From Geosiphon pyriformis (Eukaryota; Glomeromycota; Glomeromycetes; Archaeosporales; Geosiphonaceae): a stretch of 36,996 bases of DNA. Positions 11,642 to 21,449 of the stretch are shown here, piece after piece. A program made the position numbers and the translations under genes. The notes under the pieces are model-generated. The model made no database searches. It worked only from the letters and a program-made list of their open reading frames with translations, and had not been told where the DNA came from. The stretch's first letter is position 1; every line of letters begins with the position of its first letter. The stretch spans positions 1,058,870 to 1,095,865 of the forward strand of contig JAAOMT010000129.1 in the NCBI GenBank assembly GCA_016748015.1, read 5' to 3'.

Positions 11642-11925
11642 TTACTGCTTTTTACTCTCCTGCCGCACCTCAGAATTCTGATCGGAATCACAGGTTGCAG
11701 CCTTCTGATCACCAATCGTGGCCTCAGTTTCTGGATCAACTTCTTTGCCGGTGCGAGCTTCGTGTTGGTCCGAGTATTGTTTGGCTGTGCTCAAACTAAG
11801 CGTGATAGCAAAAATTTTTGAATAATTTGAAATTTGTAACACAATTTACATAATATAAAATCTCACCGCTCTTCTTGCGAAGCATTAGGACTATGAGAGA
11901 CATTTTTATTAGCTTTTTCACTCAT
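11642..11925 (-). CDS. Small hydrophilic protein, two exons, 70 residues
   Basis: Exon 1 is 11867-11925, starting MSEKANKNVSHSPNASQEE. The intron 11796-11866 (71 nt) starts GTGAGA and ends GCTTAG, and exon 2 is 11642-11795, ending RQESKKQ and TAA. The exons join in phase 2 without a break. The product is polar and acidic-basic mixed with no membrane segment, as in hydrophilin or stress-type proteins, but I recognise no family. Exon GC content is clearly higher than the flanks, which supports coding. A GTAAGA overlaps the stop, so a second short intron and a different C-terminus are possible. Overlapping open frames on both strands here look like shadows of this gene. Confidence 0.5.
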
Positions 11926-12989
11926 GTTATCTGTTTTAATTAGCGCCAAGATTTTTTTTTTAAAAAAACGACTTGCTATTATTAATAGATGGGATATATA
12001 TTAATAATTATGGCGGTCTTTTTACACGTTTCTAGTTTTTGTGAGCTTCTATATATATATATATACTATAACAGGCTTACCATCTCATTATTTAAAAAGT
12101 GCCACCATAAACAAAGCATCATATCAAGCAAAGAAAATGATTTCATTGATACATCATGAGAAAAGCGCCTCATATGATAAATTATGATGTTGATGATTGT
12201 TTATTTTATAAAATGCATGAGATCAGATAAATTGTCTATTATGAATAGAGAGAATCATGATTATTATATGAAAATAAAAGACATTCAAATCATGAAAGTG
12301 ACATCAACCCAAAATCTCTTAAATCTAAAAGCTAATAATATATTTTGTGATATTTGCTTGTATAATTATTTATTTAAAAGAAGTCGAGTTCAAATAAAAA
12401 GTCAACAGCATATTAAAATTATTCTAAATATCTTTATTTCACTTTTCTTATAGCAAAAAGTTAATATTATAATCAATAGCATTAAGTATTTCTTAGCCGT
12501 CATCATCATAGTTTGTTAATTATTTACTCTGTAAATATTAGAATAAATCAAAATTAAAATCAATTAAGTAATTTTTATATTATATATCTTGAGTATAATT
12601 AATGGAACATTACAATTTTTTGTGAACTGGTCTCATACTAAACCCAATTTCAAATCTCGATACCATTTCCTCTTAAATTTAAATTTTTCTAAATTCCAAA
12701 AAAAATGTTTTTGAGCATGAGAGTTACCAATTGCAGAACATATTTTGAAATGGTGCTGAAGATAATATATATTTTTATATTTATTCTAAATTAAAATTTC
12801 AAGTTACTAAAAATTTACTTAAATATGGCTTTTTCCTAAAGGGATACGGTCTAATAACATTGTTGTTCTTTAAAGTAGTCCATTTGATAATTTTTTAAAA
12901 AAATCAAATGGTTAACAAAAAAATTTGGCGAGAGTTGGATGGTCAAAAATCTAAAGAAAAGAAAAATTTAAGGACAGCTTTTATTCAAT
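11926..12989. other. Intergenic, AT-rich; nothing recognised
   Basis: This would hold the promoter of the small minus-strand gene. It contains a short (TA)n run near 12051-12065. An open frame of 89 codons at 12184-12453 has AT-driven composition and no family features. Confidence 0.5.
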
Positions 12990-13244
12990 GTTTTTAAATA
13001 TTAGAAGTGTCGATACATCAAATAAATTATTTATATTAGAATCATACTCAACAAATTATTGGCATAAGGAATGGGGTCTTAAATCTTTATCAGAATTAAA
13101 ATGTGTTTTAATTCTGATAAAGGTTTAAAGTGCTTAGAAATTCTGTTTTTTAATGGAAATAGTGGGTATCTTAGACGAGCTGACTTAATTTCATCAATTG
13201 TGAACGTACCATTCATCAAAGCTAATGGCACAACTTTGCTTTGA
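12990..13244 (+). pseudogene. Unidentified coding relic (possibly F-box/LRR-like)
   Basis: Two consecutive frames read like protein. The first gives SVDTSNKLFILESYSTNYW and then HKEWGLKSLSELKC. After a frameshift near 13105 the second (13107-13244) gives FNSDKGLKCLEILFFNGNSG followed by YLRRADLISSIVNVPFIKANG and a stop. The L..L pattern is reminiscent of the LRR part of F-box-like proteins that are abundant in these fungi, but that is a guess. No start codon or splice sites were found. Confidence 0.3.
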
Positions 13245-13484
13245 AAAAAAGCGGTTTATATTAAACAAACTCTTGCTAATATATTTTTCTAAATGAAAAA
13301 GCTTACAATTTGCAGAACATGTAGGCTCTAATCGACTAGAATTTTCTCTTTTTGCAGGTTTTGAAATCAATTAACTTTTATATCTTATCGTATCATGAAT
13401 AGCACCTTGTATCTCTTTGGAATTGAGTCTTATTTCGTAGATAGGCTTATTTAAGTTACAGTTATCATGAACAGCAATAAACTC

Positions 13485-14480
13485 TTTATTGAAGTTGTTC
13501 TGCAGTATTACTGCAATACGGGTCATACTACCAATTTTTTTCAATCATTTCCTGAATACATTGAGGTGTATTTTTTTTGATTATAGGGTCTTTTCTATCA
13601 ATTACCTCAAAATTGCGTTTAATTAGGATGGGTATTATTCAAAGGTCTTTTTCCTGAAATAATTTCAAAGGAAATAATAGCAACGCTGTATATATCGCTA
13701 TACTTAGCATGAGGACCCCCCTTGCATATATCGAGTGCTAGCTATTGAAAAACGTCAAAAATGTTGCCAGACTGTGAAGAATAATTAGCATGGCGACAGA
13801 ATCCAAGATCAGAAATGACAACTTTTAAGGGGTTAGATTTTAAAAAAAGGATATTGCTAGGATGCAAGTCCCCATGCACCAATTTTGAGTCATATATAAA
13901 TCTTAGGCCACTAGCGGAATGGAATGGAAAAGAATAAGAAACAACACGCCCCAAGTAAAATTGTCTTCGTTCACCTTGAGAAAAGATCTAAGGTCCCCAT
14001 GTTCCGTAAATGGCAAAACCATAACAAATTCATTGGTTGTAATGTCTTTTGTGATTTCATAACATTTAAGGATATATTTGTAATATGTTGATACGTTTTC
14101 TAGTGTTAGAAAAAGCAATAAAATAAAAAATCACAGAAACTTGTTAAAAATACCTCGGCCAAATTGATAGACTTTATATTTTGTCTATTTTTAAGATATT
14201 TCAAAGCAACTTTCGTAACCCCACTTCGTTCATACTTTTGATTTTTTTTATCCCAAAATAGAATTCTGCCTCTTTCCCATAACTTCCTTTAACAACACCA
14301 AATCCTCCCGTTCCCAACTGATCTTAATGCTCTGAAGTAATGTCTTTCTGATTTATTTTTAAAATTAAATAACCAACCGAGAAGAGAATATTTTGAAGAA
14401 TTGTTATTAAAATTTAAAAATAAAGTTTCAAGTGCTGCTGATTTACAAAATTTTCCAGGATTTGAAATTTTATACAAGAG
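13485..14480 (-). pseudogene. Decayed protein kinase, duplicate unit A
   Basis: From N to C on the minus strand: glycine loop LGTGGFGVVKGSYG (about 14265-14325); RILFWDKKNQKYERSG with VTKVALKYLKN, including the beta-3 VALK; an intron of about 70 nt ending CACTAG near 14103; ITKDITTNEFVMVLPF and HGDLRSFLKVNED; catalytic loop LVHGDLHPSNIL; SDLGF in place of DFG; DIYSVAIISFEIISGKRPL; and TPQCIQEMIEKNW near the end. Breaks: a stop before the glycine loop, a frame change on each side of it, an extra 5 bp near 13912 against unit B, and a stop where the APE motif should be. The family is a TKL-like Ser/Thr kinase expanded in these fungi. It is not functional as read. Confidence 0.8.
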
Positions 14481-14498
14481 TCAAAAACTTCTAAAACT

Positions 14499-14846
14499 TT
14501 AAATACAGAGCGTTATAAAAATGGTTAGAAATTTAAAATTCCCAATATTCATGATCTTCACAGGAAGCTTCACAAATCTAACCTTGCAATGTTTAACACC
14601 ATGAGCTGATTCAAGCGAACCAACACATTTTTGAAATTTATTGCTTTTCATATTGACGGTTTTCAAAAGTTTAATGAAAATCTTAATTCTTAAACACCCT
14701 AACTGATGTTTGTTTGAATTTTCCCCATTAATCTCATTCAGATGATTGTTTAAAGATTTAAATTGAATAACCTTTTTCCGTTTGTAAAATGTGTAAACCT
14801 CGGATATGTTTTTTGAAATAATCCAGTAGGTAAACAATAAACGCAA
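14499..14846 (-). pseudogene. Unidentified ORF upstream of the kinase relic
   Basis: An open frame of 115 codons contains KFQKCVGSLESAHGVKHC and VRFVKLPVKIMNIGNFKFLT, and ends ITLCI. A neighbouring frame continues sensibly (VFKVLEVFDSCIKFQILENF), which suggests one frameshift. It lies on the same strand and in the same register as the kinase pieces downstream, so it may be the decayed N-terminal part of the same gene. It recurs in unit B (about 18240-18640), where it is more broken. I recognise no family with confidence. Confidence 0.35.
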
Positions 14847-14865
14847 AAAATCATAAATGATAAAT

Positions 14866-14873
14866 GTATATGG
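14866..14873 (+). promoter_or_regulatory. TATA-like element before lipase-like gene 1
   Basis: GTATATGG lies about 60 bases before the start codon. At the matching place unit B has TTTATATAGAGAG. Both lie in the short spacer between the head-to-head kinase relic and the lipase-like gene. Confidence 0.3.
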
Positions 14874-14928
14874 AGAGACTATTTTTCTTTTGAAAAGAAA
14901 TTGAAACGGAACAAAACTTGAGATTGAA

Positions 14929-16471
14929 ATGAAAAAACTGGCATGGTTTAATTTGATCCTGTCTACAATAATAGGCTTATTGCAAGTTTATTCTACCACG
15001 CATTCTTATGCTCTGGTTTTTCAAACATGGTTAATGAAACTTTTAGAAGAGCCATATATTAACCCTATTAAGGATTTATTGACGGTAAAATATTTTTTGA
15101 GTTTGGAAAGTCTAAATTTTATTTTTACTGAATTAATTTCTTGAAAAAATTTTTTAAGAAAAACTTTAAACCTGAAATTTCTGCGAGGGACGAAAATTTT
15201 GCGAAATTTTATTTTCAAAGTTTGAGTAATCAAAGTACAATTGAAAGTCCAAAATATATCCCTTGGTCTAAAAGGAATAAGGATTCAAATCCAAAGAAAA
15301 AACCAATGACATCCCCAGATTTGAAGAAGTTGCTTCAGACAATGGCGCAACATGCAAATCAGGCTTATTGTGGAAAAAATAATTCAATCGGTCTTGATAT
15401 CGGGAAAGAAGTTGTCGGTCAGCAACCAATAAATTCAAATTTTGATTTTTCAGAAAAAATTTTTTGATAAAATGCTTCAATTACCAACATTCTTTTCCAA
15501 AAAATTCAACTACAGCTGATGTTATTGAACATGAGTATGAATCTCTTAGCAAAAAAATGAACGCAATAACCATTTATTTCAAAGGAGAAATTTTATATAG
15601 ACAAAAATGGACACAAAGAGAAAGTAAGAATTCTTTTCTCAAGTTTTCTCAGCATGGTATACGTACAAAAATTGATTCGATATGGGTGGAGCATGTCGAG
15701 AAAATGATGCCTCGATTATTATTACAAATTCAAACAATTTTGGGAAAGGATAACGAAAGAAATAAGTATTATAAATTTTTCTTTACTGGGCATGCTGTTG
15801 GTGGTGGTAAGCTTTAATTTCTTAATATTAAACTTACACGTTCTAATTGATTGATTATTAACATATTGAATTTACAATTTTTTCGAAATCTCATTAAAAA
15901 AATTAGCTTATGCTCTTCTTGCAGCTTTATTCTTCAAAAGATGGTACGAGAATCATATTATGCCAACGGATATGATTTGGGTTGTTACCTTTGGTGCTCC
16001 AAGAATTGGAAACCCAGAATTTGCCAGACTTGCAAGCCAATATTTCAACAGTTGGAGATTGATTCGATCGTTACGGGTGACACATACAAATGATTGGTTA
16101 CCACGGGAGTTTTTGCCAGCATCTAATTATAAACACGTGACGAAAGAAATATGGATTTCGGAACCTGATTGTGATTGTGAAAAATTGAGATATAACTATG
16201 TGACTATTGATGGAAGACATAGACTTTACGACTGTGACAATGTTAATAGAGAGCTCATTGAAAATTTGGTGGGTTTTTTATCCTTAAAATATGGCCATTT
16301 CTCTCCAAAAAGGTTAAAATTGATTTTTTTCCAAAACAGGAATGTAATCTCGGAACCATTGGTTATTCTCGTACTTTCAAACCGGATATCTATTTTGGGG
16401 TCCGATTTGGGGATTGTAAAGCGCAGGATTATCAATATCCCAGACAAATAATTCTTGGGTTAGAAGATTAA
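14929..16471 (+). CDS. Class 3 lipase-like protein 1 (nucleophile Ser and His replaced), 399 residues
   Basis: Five exons: 14929-15084, 15159-15417, 15516-15806, 15907-16268 and 16340-16471. All introns are GT-AG and the frame stays open. The N-terminus has a hydrophobic stretch (WFNLILSTIIGLL), a signal peptide or anchor. Family landmarks follow: AYCGKN, ITIYFKGE (for VVAFRGT), TGHAVGGAYALLAA, TFGAPRIGNPEFA, RVTHTNDWLP and KHVTKEIW. In class 3 lipases (Rhizomucor miehei type) the motif is GHSLGG. Here the serine position is Ala232. The Asp of NDWLP (Asp298) remains, but the catalytic His near the C-terminus is Arg367 (SRTFKPDIYFG). Without Ser and His it should not hydrolyse esters, so it may bind lipid or glycan, or serve another role (inference). 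The donor at 15418 (GTCAGC) is weak. Confidence 0.85.
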
Positions 16472-16649
16472 ATGAAAGATTTTTCAGTTACTGTGAAAAT
16501 TTTTTTTAAAGAATGAAACTATCAATTTTATTTTATAAAATATTCAATAAAATTTTTTGATTTCAAACTGTTTTTACAGCCTAGTAAATTGAAATTAATA
16601 ATTCAATCAAAGTTTAAGTATTGATATGAAATTCTTATTATCTATTTAT

Positions 16650-17412
16650 AGCATTTCATTGATGAATTTATGGAATAATATATTGATTTAATATAAAAAA
16701 CAATAAATTATATTAAATTACAAAATATAGAATATTCATTAATTAAATAAACCTTATTACACGTATAATATTTAATAGCTGAAATAATAATTTGTATAAA
16801 AATTGTTGATTGTGTAACTGCTCGAAATTTTTGATACATAAAAAGAATATCTCGGAGAAGAAATCTACTCATTTTCACGCTGCCACAAATATGAAGTATA
16901 AAATCCACAATATTTTACTCTCGTATGGTTTGAAGGCACCTTATCAACATTATTTTGAAGATTTCTTAAATAGTGAAAAAATAACAAATTCCTGTTTTAG
17001 TTCAGTATTAATTTTCTTCAAAATAATTGTATGAAACTATTTAGCTCCTCAACCTAACTTACAAACCTTCTCAAATTTTTTCATTCACCTTTCAATCATT
17101 TTGCTTCTAGAAAATGATAGTTGATAATTACAATAATTATGATAAGCCTGCTTCATAAAAAAGATTCGTAGTTCACTAATCAATCCAAATCTTTAAGAGT
17201 TAATAATATCTTTTTAATCTTTTTCTTTTTATCCACATGTGTAACGGTGATGAACTCGTGAATGCGTCAAAGATGTCTTGTTTGATATCTAAAGTAAATT
17301 TTACATGGTCTTCCAGATATTGAGGTCAGTTTATAGTACTTTAGACATAGTGATTATCTTCACCACCACACTCTATCATAGGAGTTCGGTACATAAAATA
17401 TGCCGATGCCAA
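16650..17412. repeat. Unnamed dispersed repeat, copy 2
   Basis: Same blocks and order as the copy at 10090-10830, starting near GAATTTATGGAATAATATAT and ending with ATATGCCGATGCCAAAA. It holds about 120 bp (17215-17340) not obvious in copy 1. It fills the spacer between the tandem units and ends exactly where kinase homology of unit B begins. Confidence 0.8.
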
Positions 17413-18200
17413 AATAAAGAGGGATTATTAAGAGATCTTTCTCCCAGAATAATTTCATGGAAAATAATAGTAAAGCTATATATATCCCTATACTTAGTAT
17501 GAGGACTCCCCTTGCATATCTCGGGTGCTTGGTATTGAACAACGCCAAAAATGTTGCCAAGATCGGAAATGACAAAATTTAAGGAATTTGATTTTAAAAA
17601 AAGGATATTGCCAGGACGCAACTCCTCATGTACCAATTTTGAGTCATGTATAAATCTTAGGCCACTAGCGAATTGGAAAAGAATAAGAAACAACACGCCC
17701 CAAGTAAAATTGTCTTCGTTCACCTTGAAAAAAAATCAGAGGTCCATGTTCGTAAATGGTAAAATAACAAATTCTTGATTGTAACATTTAAGGATATATT
17801 TGTAATATGTTGATACGTTTTCTAGTGTTAGAAAAAGCAATAAAATAAAAAATCACAGAAACTTGTTAAAAATACCTCGGCCAAATTGATAGACTCTATA
17901 TTTTGTCTATTTTTAAGATATTTCAAAGCAACTTTCGTAACCCCACTTCGTTCATACTTTTGATTTTTCCTATCCCAAAATAGAATTCTGCCTCTTTCCC
18001 ATAACTTCCTTTAACAATACCAAATCCTCCCGTTCCCAACTGATCTAAAAGATCTGAAGTAATGTCTTTCTGATTTATTTTTAAAATTAAATAACAAACC
18101 GAGAAGAGAATATTTTGAAGAATGGGTATTAAAATTTAAAAATAAAGTTTCAAATGCTGCTGATTTACAAAATTTTACAGGATTTGAAATTTTATACAAG
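17413..18200 (-). pseudogene. Decayed protein kinase, duplicate unit B (3' truncated)
   Basis: It parallels unit A: SDLLDQLGTGGFGIVKGSYG (18012-18060), RILFWDRKNQKYERSG with VTKVALKYLKN, FLILFQFASGLRFIHDSKLV, catalytic loop VHEELRPGNIL where unit A has VHGDLHPSNIL, SDLG, YQAPEICKGSPHT and DIYSFTIIFHEIILGERSL. The catalytic Asp is Glu here. About 35 bp after SDLG are missing relative to unit A. The C-terminal lobe is cut off near 17413, where the dispersed repeat begins. The frame change after GSYG is the same as in unit A. Confidence 0.8.
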
Positions 18201-18603
18201 AGCCAAAAACTTCTAAAACTTTAAATACAGAGCGTTATAAAAATGGTTAGAAATTTAAAATTCCCAATAGTCATGATCTTCACAGGAAGCTTCACAAATC
18301 TAACCTTGCAATGTTTAACACCATGAGCTGATTCAAGCGAACCAACACATTTTTGAAATTTATTGCTTTTCATTTTGACGGTTTTCAAAAAAAAATTTTT
18401 AAAAAAAAGTTTAATAAGAATTTAATTCTTAACAACCTTAACTAATTTTTGCTTGAATTTTCCCCATTAATCTCATTCAGAAGATTATTTAAATTGAGTA
18501 ACCTTTTTCTGTTTGTACAGTGTATAAACCTCGTATATTTATGTTTTTTTTTGAAATAATCGAGTGGGTAAACAATAGACAAAAAAGAATCATAAATGGT
18601 ACA

Positions 18604-18611
18604 TTTATATA
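18604..18611 (+). promoter_or_regulatory. TATA-like element before lipase-like gene 2
   Basis: TTTATATA is followed by GAGAG, about 50 bases upstream of the start codon. It corresponds in position to the element before lipase-like gene 1. Confidence 0.3.
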
Positions 18612-18659
18612 GAGAGTCTATTTTGTTCTTTTTAAAAAGATATTGAAATTGAGATTGAA

Positions 18660-20196
18660 ATGAAAAAACTGGCATGGTTTAATTGGATCTTGTGTATGAT
18701 AATAGGCTTATTGCAAGTTTATCTTACTACGCATTCTTATTCTCTTGTTTTTCAAAAATGGTTAAAGAAACTTTTTGAAGACCCGTATGTTAATACTAAT
18801 AAGGATTTATTAACGGTAAATATTTTTGAAAATTTGGATAATTATTGATTTTATTTTTACTGAATTAATTTCTTGAAATATTTTCAACATGAAATTTCTG
18901 CGAAGGAAAAGGAAAATTTTGCCAATTTTTTTTTTCAAAGTTTAAGGAATCAAAGTACAATTGAAAGTCCAAAATATATCCCTTGGTTTAAAAGAAATCA
19001 AAATACAAATTCAAAGAAAAAACCAATGAGATCTCTAGCTTTGAAGAAGTTGCTACCCCAAATGGCGCAACATGCAAATCAGGCTTATTGTGGAAAAAAT
19101 AATTCAATTGGTCTTGATATTGGGAAAGAAGTTGTTGGTTAGCAGCAATAAATTCAACCTTTGGTTTTTCAGAAAGTTTTTTTGATAAAATGCTTCATTT
19201 AACAACATTCTTTTCCAAAAAATTCAACTACAGCTGATGTAATTGAACATGAATATGATTCTTTTGGAAAAAAATTGAACGCAATAACCATTTATTTCAA
19301 GGGGGAAACCTTGTCTAAAGAAGAATGGACACAAAGACAAGTTAGGAATTCTTTTCTCAAGTTTTCTCAGCATGGTATACGTACAAAGATTGATTCGATA
19401 TGGGTGGAGCATGTCGAGAAAATGATGCCTCGATTATTCTTACGAATTCAAACAATTTTGGGAGAGGTTAACGAAAGAAAGAAATATTATAGATTTTTCT
19501 TTACTGGGCATGCTGTTGGTGGTGGTAAGCTTTAATATCTTTATATTAAACTTAAACGTTCTAATTGATTGATTATTAACATATTAAATTCACAATTCTT
19601 TCGAAATCTTATTAAAAAATTAGCTTATGCTCTTCTTGCAGCTTTATTTTTCAAAAGATGGAACCTGAATTATATTATATCAACGGGTATGATTTGGGTT
19701 ATTACCTTTGGTGCTCCAAGAATTGGAAACCCAGAATTTGCTAGACTTGCAAGCGAATATTTCAACAATTGGGGACTGATTCGAATGTTACGGGTGACAC
19801 ATACAAATGATTGGTTACCACGGGAGTTTTTGCCAGCATCTAGTTATAGACATGTGACGAAAGAAATATGGATTTCGGAACCTGATTGTGATTGTGAAAA
19901 ATTGAGTTTTAACTATGGGACTATTGATGGAAGACATAGGCTTTACGATTGTGACACTGTTAACAAAAGAGAGGTCATTGAAAGTTTGGTAGGTTTTTTA
20001 TCCTAATATGGGCATTTCTCTAAGTTTCAAAAAGGTTAAAATTGATTTTTTTCCAAAACAGGAATGTAATTTTGGAACCACTGATTCTTCTCATACTTTG
20101 AAACCAGATATCTATTTTGGGGTCCGATTTGGGGATTGTGAAAGGCAAGATTATAGATATTCCAGAATAAAACTTAAGGGCTATAAGGGTGAATGA
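18660..20196 (+). CDS. Class 3 lipase-like protein 2 (nucleophile Ser replaced by Ala), 392 residues
   Basis: Five exons: 18660-18815, 18906-19137, 19234-19524, 19624-19988 and 20062-20196. The frame is intact. The product parallels lipase-like protein 1: hydrophobic N-terminus, AYCGKN, ITIYFKGE, TGHAVGGAYALLAA, TFGAPRIGNPEFA, THTNDWLP and RHVTKEIW. The nucleophile position is Ala223. Asp289 and the C-terminal His359 (SSHTLKPDIYFG) are kept, so only one of the triad is gone. The acceptor used for exon 2 in gene 1 has been lost in a small deletion. The next AG (18904-18905) keeps phase 0 and shortens exon 2 by nine residues. This acceptor is the least certain part of the model. Confidence 0.8.
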
Positions 20197-20330
20197 AATT
20201 TCAATTTCGAATGAGATGAAAAATTTTAAAGAAAAATGAATTATTTTATTTTATAAAATTTATAATAAATTTTTTTAATTTCAAACCGATTTTACGGCCT
20301 AATAAATTGAAATTAATAATTTAATTGCAC

Positions 20331-21449
20331 TGAAATAATTTTCTCTGATTATTTACTTTGTTATTTTCTCAATCTACAATGGAAAATATTGGTCGAATTT
20401 AACACTTTTTACCAATATAAGTTTTTTATATTTTTATAGAAATTGAATTTGTTTCTTTGATGAATTCATCACTGCTAATCAAAATATTGAATTTTTGGTT
20501 ATATTCGAAATTTACTGAAATTAAATTTAATAAGCGAATTCATTTAAATATTATATCCATTAAAAGTGTCTATTTATTTTTTATTTTTCATGCGGAACAA
20601 CAAGAAATATATCTTGATCTTGGCTGGCAATAATCAATTTATTCTTATAATCACGTATTAATACGATCAAGTAAAGAAATCTTTTATTTCAAAGGTTTTG
20701 AATTGAAAATTCAAAATCTTTAATATAAAGGCAAGGGCTCAGAGTAAAAGTAGCAGATTTTATAAAATAAATAAATAAACACTAAATAACAAGAATTTTT
20801 CATATAGTGTTGTGGTAACTTTAAATGAGAATAAATTACGATAAACCTCTTATACATGTAATTTCATTTTGTACGGAATTTAAAATATTTTTTATAAGAA
20901 AATGCTCGATTTTTTCCTTTAAAAAAAATACAAAGAACGTTAAACCATACCAGTCAGACTATATCAACATGAAAAGAGGCTCACGGGTGCGAGAAAATTT
21001 CCATTGAAAAAACTATTTCCAATTGGAATCGAATGCAAGATTTATTAAATGTATTTTTTTAATTACTCATGCATAACCAAAAACTCCTGATAGTTTTTTC
21101 AATCAATCAATCAATCAATGAATCAAAAACTTCAAAAAATCTGATTTGAATAAATATAGAAAGAACCGAAAATTTTCCTTTTTTAAATCAAATTATGAAA
21201 ATAAAATTTTTTAAATAAAATCTTAAACGAAATTACAGGTCAAAAGATGATAATTACATTCGATTTACAGTATATAAATGGAGAACATTCCTCGATCTCA
21301 AAAAGTTTTTAAAATTAGAAAAAACTAAATTATATACAGATTGTCAATATTATTTCATTTTTCTGACCAAGATAATCCATTGTTTCATGTACATTTAAAA
21401 AATAAATGTTTGAAGCCCTCATTTCAATTACCTTGATCTTTCTCGAAAA
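20331..21449. other. Intergenic, AT-rich; promoter region of lipase-like gene 3
   Basis: No gene recognised. It contains a (CAAT)n run at about 21100-21124 and a TATA-like site TATATAAA at 21271-21278, followed by GGAGA as in the other two lipase promoters. Confidence 0.5.
21100..21124. repeat. (CAAT)n microsatellite
   Basis: Five to six CAAT units, the last one changed, in the spacer upstream of lipase-like gene 3. Confidence 0.9.

Larger units (their letters stand above)
13628..16615. repeat. Tandem duplication, unit A (kinase relic + lipase-like gene)
   Basis: The sequence matches 17415-20330 in the same order and orientation: decayed kinase (-), divergent spacer, five-exon lipase-like gene (+) and its 3' flank. 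The two lipase start codons are 3,731 bp apart. Homology stops on the left near 13628, while unit A's kinase goes on to about 13485, and on the right near 16615. Confidence 0.9.
17415..20330. repeat. Tandem duplication, unit B
   Basis: Second copy of the kinase/lipase unit described for 13628-16615. Coding parts of the lipases are very similar by eye. The spacer around 18380-18420 has extra poly-A material compared with unit A. Confidence 0.9.

Noticed and set aside
11465-11821. Plus-strand open frames of 118 and 88 codons
   Set aside because: They lie opposite the small two-exon minus-strand gene, show no family motifs and no splice support.
12184-12453. Plus-strand frame of 89 codons
   Set aside because: No homology signal, surrounded by AT-rich spacer, composition typical of random AT-rich DNA.
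15800-15806. GHAVGG as a sequencing error for GHSVGG
   Set aside because: The same GCT codon occurs in both tandem copies, and the third paralogue has Arg, so repeated error is unlikely.
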